In this document: in pieces, positions 1 to 12,077 of the stretch
How the letters are laid out: every line of letters begins with the position of its first letter
Numbering within the stretch: the stretch's first letter is position 1
Assembly (NCBI GenBank): GCA_029718625.1
Contig: CM056380.1
Location: forward strand, 113,508,818 to 113,572,817
Reading direction: 5' to 3'
DNA: 64,000 nt
Source: Synaphobranchus kaupii
Lineage: Eukaryota; Chordata; Actinopteri; Anguilliformes; Synaphobranchidae
The notes under the pieces: generated by a model
Databases searched by the model: none
The model's input: only the letters and a program-made list of their open reading frames with translations
What the model was told of the DNA's origin: nothing
Program-made: the position numbers and the translations under genes

Positions 1-3000
1 TCTTATTTCCTAATGACGTCTCGCCAATTGCGCTCAGTTTGGAGCGTTTGGAGCAGCAGTCCAACCATCGCTGACGTATATTTGATGTTACGAGGTCTTT
101 CTGACAATGTCTCATAACTGCTCAGATTTCTTATTACTTTAAGAAACGGGTTGTTTTAGAAGCAGGTAACCAGTGGGCTGCAGGGGGTTAGTTGGCTTTA
201 TCTCAAGGTATAAAAAAAGGCAAAAAACCTATTTATCAAGAGTGTCGATGAACATTTGGCCAAGTTGCATTTCAGCCCTGCCCAGAAAGATAGTTCTATG
301 TGTCATACCTTCGTTTTATAGTGCGGCGCAGGCTGCAAGCTTGCCTTCATTTACGAGCCTTTAATTGGTATCCCCTTAAATCCTCATCTCTTCACAGGCC
401 CATAGATTATACCATCTTTTATGCTGTGAAGTTAACTAAGGTCTCCGAGTGGCTCCAAGAGGCCTCAAACAAAAACCGCAAAACCGATTGACCTGAGATG
501 ACTTCTACATTTTATTTCCGTGCAAATGTACGCCTAAATGTTAAGCAATGTGTTGCATACTATGCATGCCACGGAGAACCTTTTTTAATAATTCATAATC
601 CCCTGAGTTGCATAAATCCTGGGACATACTGCAGATGATAAAATGTAGAGAACGGACAGAGAATACACCAAGAATATTTTTAAATCATTTTTTTCAACTT
701 TGAAATTTTTTTTGGAAGGACAGGGTCATCTTTATTAACATGCTGCACTATAAATTGGATTAGATTGTTGATTTGGAGACCATTGACAGCTGTGCCTTTG
801 GTTGCCATGGCACAGCCTAATGCTGGATCAGTGATCCCTGGACTGTATGGTGTTTCTACGTGATCTGGAGCATTATTACCCAATCCAGACTGGGCTCAAC
901 AGCCAACAGTCTATAACAGCCCATATGGCCAAATGAATCTTTTAAAAATGCTCTGTTACACTGCGCTGAAGCACACAAAGTCACACTCAATTCTATATGA
1001 AATGCGACATGCTGGAGATTCATTCTTTAGACCTGTGGGCAGTGCAGAGGGGGAATGCTCTGTACACTACAGATATGGGCCAAATGCATATCTCTAGGCG
1101 CTGGTTAAATTTGAAAAGCCAATACCTGAGAATTTCGGACAAGGTATGTTACTATAGAGGTAATCGTACGATTTTTGAGGAGGACTTCTTCTGAATATTG
1201 GCCAATGGATGCCTCTTTTAAAATGGCAGGAATTTTACTGGTGTCTGAAAGCGTTAAAGCGTTTTAGATATTTACTTGGCGTGCTCTCAGATATGCCTTC
1301 TGGGAGATCTGGAAACCGGAACAGCGTTGGGTGGCGTCCTCGATCTCGAGCTCATGGCGAGGGGGGGTCAGAGTCCGTCGCAGTGACAACGGTCCCATTA
1401 TATCACTCCTGACAACAGGGCATTCTGGGAAGGTGTGGAGCGTGCGGCGGGGCTTGCGTAACGATTGGGAGGTCGAGTGTAGGGGGGTAGAGGGCAGGCT
1501 TGGGAGCCTCTGAGCTTTGCTGAAGATAATGGACATTAAAAACGGGTTTGACTCTGGGACGGGCCTCTCTCCATCGAGCGGGCCCAGCCCACCCACCCGC
1601 CCCCCATCCCGTTAAGCTATCTGAGGTGAAAGCTACCCGCTGCACTTGAATTAGGCGACTCATCATGACTGCGGGGGATCCAGAAGCAAGAGGTCATTCA
1701 CCTCAAAAGCCACGGAACTCCGTTTCCCATGAACCCCTGATCATGATGGAAGGTGGAGTAGGCAGTTGCATTGTGATTAAAATCTTCTTCTTTTTTACAC
1801 CTTGGACATGATTAGGCGATATGGCAGCTGACATACCGGTAAGACGGGTAAGTACAAAGAAACAAACGTACACACATACTTTTGAGAGGCTCTTTACCTA
1901 AGGGACAGTCATTTTTAAGATTAATAGCCAGATTAATTTTACAGCGCACATTTTATTAATCAAATAAATGGAGATTCTTGCTGCCAATGTTTCCATCACT
2001 TATTAGCAGAATCTCATAGGTTGTTTTCATATGTTAACAGGCAAGCCTTATAGGTCAAAGGTTATAGGCTAATGATGAGGGTTTGTTGTGAGGTGGGCCA
2101 ACCGGAGGCAATGGACATACGGGCATTTTAAAAAATATATTTGTGCATTAGATTTTACACAGTATGATAATGTGAGTAATCGTCTTTTGTTTAAAACTAT
2201 GCCCTATAATATTTTTTTACTTCCAAATTGGGATTAAGGATAGACCATGTCCTGGAGGTATTCAGCTGTTTTCACCATTCAGGCTCTTGGATGTTATTCC
2301 CACGCTATAAATTAATCGATCAAACTCTTGCGATCAAGCTTGGATGGAATGAAAACCAGAAACGGCATGAACACTAGGAGCAAGGTTGCTGTACTAGTGC
2401 TTTGTAGCATTTGGACCTATGAGAACTGGGCCTGTATTCATGATGTGTTGATGTGTTGATAATGAAACCTCTTAAGAAATGTTTTCTTGGCTGGGAATGA
2501 GCAATTTTTAAAGATTTATGTTATTGCTCTTGTAGCTACTCTCATTTTTATGACGGCTCTATTTGAATCTGATCAGCGACAGCTACAACGAAAGCATATC
2601 TGCCTCATACTTTTCAGGAATAGTGCTCATAAAGATCATAAAGAGGGGTCATGGTAGGCTTTCTAGCAAATGATTACAGGCTCAGAAAATTCCATATAAG
2701 CTGAATCTATTCTAAACGGCGTAACAGCAAAAATATCCCTCGCCCAGCGGTAGTCTGTAATCTGGAAAATTGTAGTGAAAAGTGGTTATGTTTCTCTTCA
2801 AGTTATGTAATGTGCAGCAACCATTGTATAAGCGGATTCCATAATGTAATTAGAGAAGAATAACATGTTTAAACCCACAAGCAGAGTGAGGAGGCCCTTT
2901 CAGTATTCACAGACCCATTCTCTCCTTGAAGAAAATTAACTGGATATGGAATTTGGGTAAAGTGTGCCATGTGGAAAATTGTCAAATTGCTTTTTAGGGG

Positions 3001-3189
3001 CCCTTATCTGCTGTTATTCACGTATTTTGCTAGAATTTTTACATATCATCCATTTATCTCAACGGAGAGTTACTGGACTCACCCTGGCTAAGTATCTTGC
3101 TTGAGAGGACAAAGCGTGGATCCCCGTCAGCATCTGAAACTTTGGAACGAGGCACAAAAAGGTGCATTTCCGGGGTTCACATTTCCTGT
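1..3189. other. Upstream non-coding sequence, no gene recognised
   Basis: Mostly AT-rich. A GC-richer patch at about 1280-1620 carries several short overlapping open frames on both strands, none resembling a known protein. A GTAAGT donor-like site lies at 1848-1853. I see no repeat boundaries. Confidence 0.5.
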
Positions 3190-3612
3190 TGTAGGGAAAA
3201 ATACATTTCCTACTTCAATGTTCTTGGATGGTCACCTAACACAATCAGCCTTACTCAATGATCAAGGGGGTTAGAAACAAAGCCTGGTGACGACGGCATC
3301 GCTAGGGTGTGAGACAGGAGTTAGCCAGCTTACCTAGGTGACAATAACCATTTGGTTCCCTCCCACACCACATACATTTGTTTGCCTGTCACCCAATCAG
3401 GGACAGGAACCTGCATTCTATGTCAGCATTTTATTTCAGGTTTGGGGTATAAAGCTTGTACCACACACAACACTATTTTGTGATTGAACTGCCTTACGAT
3501 TACCCGGTATCTTGTATACTGTAATGAAGACTATTTTGCATTATAATTAAATTGCTATTGACCTAAACTTTGGAACTCCGAGTTTTACTTTACAAAGGAC
3601 AGAATTCCTACA
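3190..3612 (+). mobile_element. Probable solo LTR
   Basis: The 423-bp segment begins TGTAGGGAA and ends TTCCTACA, a short inverted terminal repeat of the TG...CA type. In the expected order it holds a TATAAA box (3448-3453) and, about 95 bases later, an ATTAAA polyadenylation-type signal (3546-3551), with about 60 bases to the end. The flanking 4-mers CTGT and CTGC are an imperfect target duplication. No internal retroelement genes are adjacent, so a solo LTR left by recombination is the simplest reading. The family is not identified. Confidence 0.45.
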
Positions 3613-6600
3613 CTGCCATATGCGGCGTGTGCCGATGTCAGACATGATACTGTGCACGGAGGTGTTTTTGTCCAGTCACTTGCCATAAATGACCAGACAT
3701 GGCCGCCCACACGCCATGAAATTTCAGCACAGGCATGAGTCCATGAATTAATGATAAGAAAAAAATATTAATGACCAGAAATCCCTGATCACAGATGTGA
3801 CCCGGCACTCCGGAGAGTGCGCAGAAGTTGTGAAAGTGCGCAAACAAGTCGACACGGGAAACTACCGCTCATAACCGATACGCCCCAAATTTCTGTGAAA
3901 TTTAACAGGTTGGATATCTTCCAAGTCCATCTTTTCACAGAAATGCCAGTGGTAGGTTCTAAGTATTCTTTAGAACCTTATGGTGTTCTGCATTCTAAGC
4001 TCCCTCTGCCCTGGAGTAGGGAGTAGACAGGAAGATGCTCGTGCACTGTGACTAATGTCTTGGCCATCGGCTCTCATGACAGGAAGACATGGCAACTGTG
4101 ACCCTGGGTTTTCCCGCCCATCTGGAGTGGAATGGAGCATCCTGTCTTCATAAAAGCGTGTAAACCAGACCTGGCCCAATATACGTATATATATATATTT
4201 TTTTTTTTTGAATTGTATTAATTTCTTACATTTTTATTTGTGAATTCTAACTCTTATAAATGGTTGAAGGATTAATATATATGTTCAACTCTTTGTTTTA
4301 GTATTCAGATATTCTATGAAATGTAATAAAAAATTAAAATATATTCAGTGGTTCTCAAACAGTCAATGTGTGCAATTACTACATGAGGAGGATTCAAAAT
4401 GAGGAGCAGAGAGGTTAACAAGAACACATTTAAACCTCCTTTGAATTCATGAGAATGAATTAAGCAGGTACTTGCTAAAAAAGTCAGGTATTTGGATTTT
4501 AAAAGTAGAGGTATTTTTAGGAATGTTTATTCAAATGATTTTGAGAAAATAATTACTTTTTGGGTTTGATATTCAAATGTTATTTGGTATTTATACTATG
4601 GCATTTAATTTTATGCATACATTCTTGTATTTCATGATACGTTTTCATCATATTTCACAGTTCCCTAAAATTCTGTGGTCTTCATCATATTCATGTCTTT
4701 ATCCACTTCAACGGGCATCAGAAGCCCCAGGCATGTAAGATACATTCACCGTCTCTCCAGGTCTCAATTTCAGCGCTTCGCTATCGAGCTCACTCCAGTG
4801 GTTTACCACCGCGGGATTATAGGATGGCATTTACACATCCTAGTGCACAAATCCAGCACTCAGGAAGTTTCTCAGCTTTTCCCTCAAGGGTCAAGTTTTT
4901 CCGATTGCCTGTGTCTGTTGCTTGGACGCACGTTCTGCCGAGATCTGTCAACACGACGGCGATTGCTCTAATCGGCCGCGAAAGGCGCCCTGCGGACCCC
5001 GAGACAAGAGGCCCAGGGCTGCGGAGACTCGTCTGGTGTCACTGATAGCAACTTCCATCCCCCCGGAACGACTGGCCGTAACGAATACGCACTTTCCTGG
5101 CCGGACCTCCGACACACGGAATGATGAACGCCCCAACTACGTTGTTTCAGATCCGGGCCCTGAATACACGGGACACGGACAACGTGGTTCCTTTGAACAT
5201 CGTCATTTAACGTGCGCGGGCATTTCGCTGACATACAGCACGCTCATGTCCAGCTGATCCTACCGAGTGCCAGTGGTATCCAAGTGCGTTATAGTAAAGC
5301 AAGAAGAACACTGGCGAGAACCTGGAAGTCCCAGACAAATCTGAGTCAACTGTGGAGGTGAGTGCAGATAAGAAGAAGAACAGGGAATTTCATCAGCGGG
5401 AAACACATGCTGCTGTTGTGCTTGGTTTCAATTCTGTCTCCCATCAGTTGTATGCACACTGGGCTGAAATGCCTTATTTGATAATTTTTTTTTTTTTCCA
5501 TTTTTTACTCAGACCTGTAAACCTTTAGGCAGTAGTTCAGTAAGATTACTGTAATCCCTGTGAGATTATTGACAATTTAACAAGAAGGGTTTTCAACCAA
5601 TAACGAAACAAACTAATGACAAAACACAATCCTCATTTCATATGATTCTAAGTTTTTTTGTTTGTAACAGGTTTTGATGGGAATTCACAGAATTCGTCTT
5701 CTAAATGTGGCCAATAACAGCCATTTTCCTACGAATTAGGTTGAATTTCAACACTTTTCTTGCACTCTTCAAGGCTGAAACTGATTAACAAGTACATTTT
5801 AGTCTTAGAGCACAAACTACCCCCCCAAAAACTGCAGTACTTCCACATAACCAGCAGGTAATTAATTTATGTACAGATAAGATCCTATCCACGTCAAAGT
5901 TGTATTTTATAAATAACTACTTAGTCGTGGTTTTCTGAGTAAGCCAGTATTTAAGATAATTTGGTCATAACACCATTTTATAAAGGCCCCAGGCCCCAGG
6001 ACTGGTTAGCGGATGAGCCAGTTTCAGTCCTTGACATGGACTGCCCTGGTAGTGGGCCAAATCTGGTTCAAGGCCCTCTGGTTAATTTTGATAACTGTAA
6101 GGTGGCCCAGGAAACTATGGATCGCCATCCTGCTGTTGACCCAGTCAAACCAGTGCCAGGGAAGGACCAATCTATTGGGACCTGTGCAGTCAAGCCCTGG
6201 GCACAATGCTGCACTCGAGGCCCAGGCTTCTGAAGCCATGGGCCTGGCCCTTGAATAACACCAGATGGCCAGTGTTGGGCCTTAAGCCAGTGTAGACACA
6301 CAAGGCACATGGCACGAGCTCCTTCCAGTTCTTTGGAGACTCGTTGACAATAGGATGAGCTGTGTTTTTGCATACTGAACAACTAAACAACACCCCAACC
6401 GCTACTAAACAACCCCCCAAACGCTAAACAACTCCAGAATTCTGCAGAATGTAAGAACTCCCTCAAGGAAAGGCCATGCACGTGATATGATAGAAGTGTA
6501 TCTTCGCTTTTCCGTGGGCAGTTTTCCGTAGTGCTACTCCGCTGCCAAGACAGATACTGTCCGTCCGTTTCTGACAGAGCTGAGAGTACATGAGTAACTC

Positions 6601-7680
6601 ATCTCAAATAATTCATTGTCAGAGCATTGCGAGGTCGGCAGGGGAAGGTACAGCACAATTCGGTTATTAATTGGATTCGTCATGCTGAAGTAAACAGGCT
6701 TGATTTATGGCAAGGGTCACATTCATCCAGTACCACCCCCTCAGAATGGGTGTACTGTGATACGTCTCAGCCTGCCTGTATATATTAGGTCAAAACTCAC
6801 TCACTATTTCCAGTGAAAACTCAATTTCATGCCGACTGTATGTGTTCAGTTATACCCTGAGCTGACCGAGGACTGGTATTCACATTCAGTAAACTCTCGT
6901 CAGTCACAGTATAAAAAATAGATGGACTACCCAAGATGTTTGTCATACGAGAGTGTCGGTCAGATAATGCATGGTGCAAATAAAGTTATAAAAAGTCAAA
7001 CAATATATTTTTTTCCCTAACATACGCGTTTACGTTTTCCAGTTATTGACCTGTATTCAATGAAAGTTTGTGCTTAACTTTGACTTACAAGTAAACACAG
7101 CCGTTACACTCTGTCTTTGTAAACTCAGTTTTGCGAGATCACTTTAGTGATCACTTAATTTGCCAAACTGTATGTAAAGAAAAAAATATATATTTTGTAA
7201 TAATTAGTAAAAGGCCCACATGCATATTTTTAGTGTTTTTCAGCTTTTCATATCATCCTGGAGCTTTTAAATTTTGTTCCATATTGGGTCAAGTGCAATT
7301 TTAGTGTCAGTATGCATATTTTAGGGTTTAAATGCGATTTCTTTAGTAAAACGATTTCCCATGTGATATGACGTACTGTATGTTTTTGCATAATTTGCAT
7401 AATAAGTCTCAATCCGAATGTGTACAGACTGGGGGGCGGGGTTTGGGACTTTAAAAATTTTTTAAAAAAATAAATAAATAAAATAAAATAAAAATACTAC
7501 GTCACTGCTCTTTGCTAACGTTTTGTGGACGTTTCAGATACTAAAACCAGGAAGAGAATGCCGTTGTGTGTGTGGGCCTTCAAGGTTAAGGACAAATGTT
7601 GATTGAATCAGGCCCACAGATGGTGGATTTGGTCCAGAAAATACATGGATGGAGAAAAGCAGAGAATATATGCATCATCT
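3613..7680. other. Upstream non-coding sequence with one GC-rich block
   Basis: AT-rich apart from about 4925-5290, which is GC- and CpG-rich and is followed by a GAG/GTGAGT donor-like site at 5358. Short open frames there on both strands are not recognisable. The 5960-6390 interval is rich in TGGCC/GGCCC words but shows no protein or repeat I can name. Confidence 0.45.
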
Positions 7681-8115
7681 ACCAATTTGGTCTCAACTTA
7701 GAGGCAAATCTGCAACGTAGTTGTCTGCCGTGCTCTGTGCAGTGCTGACGGTGCACACTTTTCCATGGATTTCTGAGGAATCGCTAGATCCCAGAGGACG
7801 TCAAAGTGGGTAACCAACTTGGCTGTTGTGGAAGCAACCAGCCAATAGAATCGGCTGTTCTCAAATGCCCAATTACAATCCTTAGATCTGTATGGTCAGA
7901 TTTCAGAATGACTCATGAGAAGAATACAATACTATTGAGCTGCAAAGGTTGGAATGGAACCGAAAATATTCAAACATATTGCAACTAATGCCGCCATTAT
8001 GAAAATTAAACGGCAGACTACTGAAAAGACTACTGGGCCATATAGCAAATTGGTACCTTTGCAATCAACAGAATATTTTTACAGCAAAATCTCATGCAGT
8101 GTGATTTGACACAGT
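7681..8115. repeat. Unnamed repeat, copy 1 (pairs with 9459-9825)
   Basis: It shares ordered blocks, in direct orientation, with 9459-9825. These include CCAATTTGG at the start, a CAGTGCTGACG block (7740/9536), CCCAGAGGA, CCAACTT, a TATTGCA.CTAA block, CAAATTGG.ACCTT and GCAAAATCT near the end. Indels separate the blocks, so the copies are old. It is either a dispersed repeat family or a local duplication about 1.8 kb apart. Confidence 0.55.
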
Positions 8116-9458
8116 GATACTAATAATACACAGCTGAGCAAAATATAAATAAAAAAATACAAATTTGTTCAGGCTGGATTTGTGGATTATGCACACGCAA
8201 ATGCTGGCAAAATGAAAAGAAGGCAAGCATGAACTGCACCTGCTCCATCTTACAGTAACATTTCATAAGGAAAAGAACATATTTTCAGTTGAGTTTTGTC
8301 ACCAGAGCAAGGGAGCATAGGTGGAAATTTCACAATAATAACAGGATTGTTTCCCCATCCTAAAAGAACTGATGATACATGGAACAGCTTGTCAGGGCAT
8401 GTAGTCAAAACAGAGACTCTTGGGGCATGCAAGATCAGGTTTACCATAGTGCTGTATAATCTCTTGGTTGTAGGGTAAAATGATGAGCCAAAATTAAGTC
8501 CAGTGAACATTGAGAGGGATTTACAACAAGTGCAGTGAATGAGTTCAATTTTAAACAGCAAGTAATACTGCTACTGCTGTCACACTTACGTATTTCCAAT
8601 CTCTTTTTAATAATTTCAAAAAGGAGACCCAAGTATGGTCTATTTGGAGCGCCCCTGCTGGTTAAAGGGCAGTATTGCATGCCGTATAGCCACTGATAAT
8701 ATCAGTGAGCTGTACCTGTACCAGTATGTACCAGTATTTTACAAATGCAGGAAACACCTTATGCAATAAGTACTTTACTTTGCCTTATGCTATACGCTGA
8801 CGTGTAAAATGTTGTTTTTAAGCATTTTTCTGTATGAATACAGCCTACAGATTTTGCACAATAGATATTAAATTAAAGTTTGGTTTTAATTTGCAGTGAC
8901 ACCCTGCGGAATCAAAGTGAGTAGGCCATATAAGGGATTGTGTAGCCAAACAGATGCACGGGCACGTTTAAGTGGTCAGATGGAGACAAGGAGTCATTTT
9001 TTTGGGGAGAAATTGACCGGGACACTTTTACTTCTGTGCTGTGGGACCTTTGAGGACCACAATGAGGCAGGGACCTCAATTTAATATCTCATTCAAATAT
9101 TCAATAAATATTCTAATTAACTTCAGAATTAAGTTATATTACCTCCCGGTGACAAATCCTTCCCATGCTATTTATCTGGAAAGTTCACTGAATCCCATCC
9201 AGGCCAATATGGTGGTGGGGGTGGGGGTTACAAAGGATTTCCATTTAATAGACTTCCCATAATGCAACAGGCAAGCTGGTTCTTTGTTGTGGTGCCTGTG
9301 GTGCTATTTATCTTGCCAGTACCTGCCTTGGTTTGTTCAAAGAGATGTTTTGCTCATGTTGTGTCTGCAATGCATTTCTAACCACAACCATTTAAATGAC
9401 TAAACGGCAAACACAGTCATTCCATGAGGTGTGGATTGTGTACAGTTGTTTTTGTCCC
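8116..9458. other. Non-coding spacer between the two repeat copies
   Basis: AT-rich. It has a GCGCCCCTGCTGG-containing patch at about 8650, of a type often seen in fish dispersed repeats, but no element ends could be drawn. No gene is seen. Confidence 0.4.
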
Positions 9459-9825
9459 TTCCCAATTTGGGGCTCCCGTCTTGACTGGCAAGTTTCCAGT
9501 TGCAAGCCATGCACCATTCTCTCTGTGTACTGCACAGTGCTGACGATGCAGGCTTTTCCAGGGATTGTCGAGGATTTGCCAGATCATCCCAGAGGAAGAT
9601 GTAATGGTGGAAATAGTGGACCACCAACTTATTTGTTGTTGAAATAGGAATTCTTAGGATTGAGTATGTTTACAATATTGCACCTAACATCATTGTTAAG
9701 ATGAAACCTTAGACCTCTGAAAATACTATCATATACCAAATTGGCACCTTCACGATAAAATATAAATAGAATATTTTAAAGCAAAATCTACACACACAGC
9801 AATGAAATTCACTGTACCCAGTATG
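9459..9825. repeat. Unnamed repeat, copy 2 (pairs with 7681-8115)
   Basis: Diverged direct copy of the 7681-8115 segment, with the same order of conserved blocks and slightly shorter. No coding capacity is seen, and no terminal repeats could be assigned to either copy. Confidence 0.55.
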
Positions 9826-10115
9826 TTTGGTGACCCATATCAGTCCAGAGCTAGTTTGATTGTCATCCTGAAGGCAGTTGTTTTTTCATAACCAAGGAAT
9901 GTAAGTATTGCCAAAACGTTTGGGAAAAAAATGTTTAATGGGTATATTCTCCTGATAACATCACACGATTGCCAAATCTAAGGTTCATTTTGCATTTCTG
10001 CATAGGAGGGGGGCTTTTTGAGGTCCTAGGACATTTTTTATTTTATTTTAAGGAAGTCTTCATTACATATGTAACGCCCAGCATACGTGCATGCAAGATA
10101 TACATTACATACAGT

Positions 10116-12077
10116 GGGGCCCTATCTTGGCGATCTTGGCGCTTAGTCCTAAGCGCATGGCGCTAAGTCCATTTAGGGCGTGTCCAAGTCCACTTTTGCT
10201 ATTTTAACGGCGTGTTTTTTTGGCGCTAAGCACGGCGCATGGCGCAACTGGGCTGAACCTAGTCGCTTCATTAATTATAGGTGTGTCTTGGGCGTGACAT
10301 TCAATAAACCAATCAAAATGTCATATCCCATTCCCTTTAAAAGCCTGCTTTTCCACCTTGGCGGATTGCTTATGATGGCGAAACAGGACATGCTCGTGCG
10401 TGTTTAGTGTGATCAAGGAATAGGCTAAATGGAGTATGATCAATATTATTCGGACTAACCATTAGCCTATGAGTTCCCAGTAATTCCAGACAGGGCTGTT
10501 ATTTTACAAAATATGTGCGGTTAAATTTCGTTAAAAGGACCTGCAACAGCTGAGAATAAGCTATCAATGGCTTCAGTCTCACCTTAGAAAACGCCAAATT
10601 AGCCTGCTTGTTCAGCGAATTTCGTTTGATTATGCAATGAAAGTGTCAAACATCAATTCCAAGAGGCTGTTCTCATGGAGTTCTCGAAGTTCAAGCTTCA
10701 TCCAAAGTTCATTAGGCTACCTGCATAGTAGGCTAATATTGATTAATAACATACCGTTATTTTGCCTTAATGATGACACTAAATAGCCATACAATAAAGC
10801 TGTCAGGTTCGCAACCCATAAGTTCACGCATATTTCCCCTTGTTTAATAATGTCCTGTTTATGGAAATGTGACCAACCTGTTTTACTCGTAGCGTAATCC
10901 TTTAAAACAATCCACTTTCCCAGGAAGACCGTTAAACGTGCAGAGAATGGCATTAAAATTAATTGTGAATTAATTGTGTAACGTGCTGCAAATTTGTTTT
11001 AGTTTCTAATTAGACGCTTAGTTCTCTTTAAAATCGTTTTGTTCAGTTAAGGAATAACGGGTGAAATCAGCTGGGTTTTAAACGGTGAGAGTATGGAAAA
11101 CCTGGTCACTGTAATTTAAAAAAATATGAAGGACGAAGAATAGCTAAGGTTACAATTTAGTTAACATGGTGACATCTCCGTTTTTTTAACCATAGGCTAT
11201 CGAAAAAAACCTTATGCACAGCGAATTCGCTGTAGCCTATTTGAAAAACAATAAATGCAATATTCACTGGACAAGGTTTTGAACTTTTTTCAGTCACAAA
11301 CCATTCTATTTACTTACAGGCTGGTATTCATAGATAAACAGAGCTGTATTGTAATGACATCTGAAGCGCATTTTCAGAACTTAAATGTCCGTCTATTGCC
11401 GTGCGCGAGTTTTCCATTGAATGACAATTCACGCATTAGGTGCAAAGACAATTCGCGCATTAGGCTTGATAGCTATAGGTGTTATCAGCTCCTTTTTAAT
11501 GGATAGCCATTGTCCCGTACCATCGCACATCGCCTGGATGTTGATGGAGTGGGCTGAGAGCAATGTAATGTGGCATTGTTTCCCTTCGCTGAGGGAAAGG
11601 TATGTGGACCTATGGAACCTTTTATTATTATGCATTTTTGATATAGCCTAGGCTACACAATAATAATATTTCACATTGTGATCTAAATATTTTAGTCATG
11701 CCTGTGCACGCCCCTGTGTGTAACAGACAGGAGGGTATGCGCGTTGTGCACACGCCTATGTAGACGCACTTATATGCGCCGTTAAAATAGCATGTAAACA
11801 ACTGCGACATGACTTTAGACCAGGTTTGTGGTGGTTCTAGCGCAAGCGCTTTCTGCTGGCTCAAGATAGCAATACGCCAAAAAGAATCCTGGCCACTCCT
11901 CATCTTAAGACCAACACGCCCAGTTCACTAATGATGGCGCAAGAGTTACGCCGTCAAACATGCTAGTTTGACGGCGTAAGCGTTAGGCGTTATTATGGAC
12001 CTAGCGCTGGGTGTAAGATAGCAAAGACACTTGCGTTTGCGTTAGCGCCGCTTTGCGCCGGGTGTAAGATAGGGCCC
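10116..12077. mobile_element. Non-autonomous DNA transposon, PIF/Harbinger-like ends
   Basis: The ends are inverted repeats: GGGGCCCTATCTT on the left and AAGATAGGGCCC on the right, flanked by AGT on both sides (10113-10115 and 12078-12080), a 3-bp target duplication. The subterminal 150 bases at each end are rich in GCGC and GGCG words, as in abundant fish elements with these ends. The 1.96-kb interior has no open frame above 91 codons and no recognisable transposase, so it is non-autonomous or decayed. The superfamily call rests on the 3-bp duplication and terminal motif only. Confidence 0.7.

Noticed and set aside
1264..1666. Two overlapping minus-strand frames (110 and 87 codons) in a GC-rich patch
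   Set aside because: Mutually overlapping, low-complexity proline/arginine-rich translations with no domain; noted only as a GC-rich patch.
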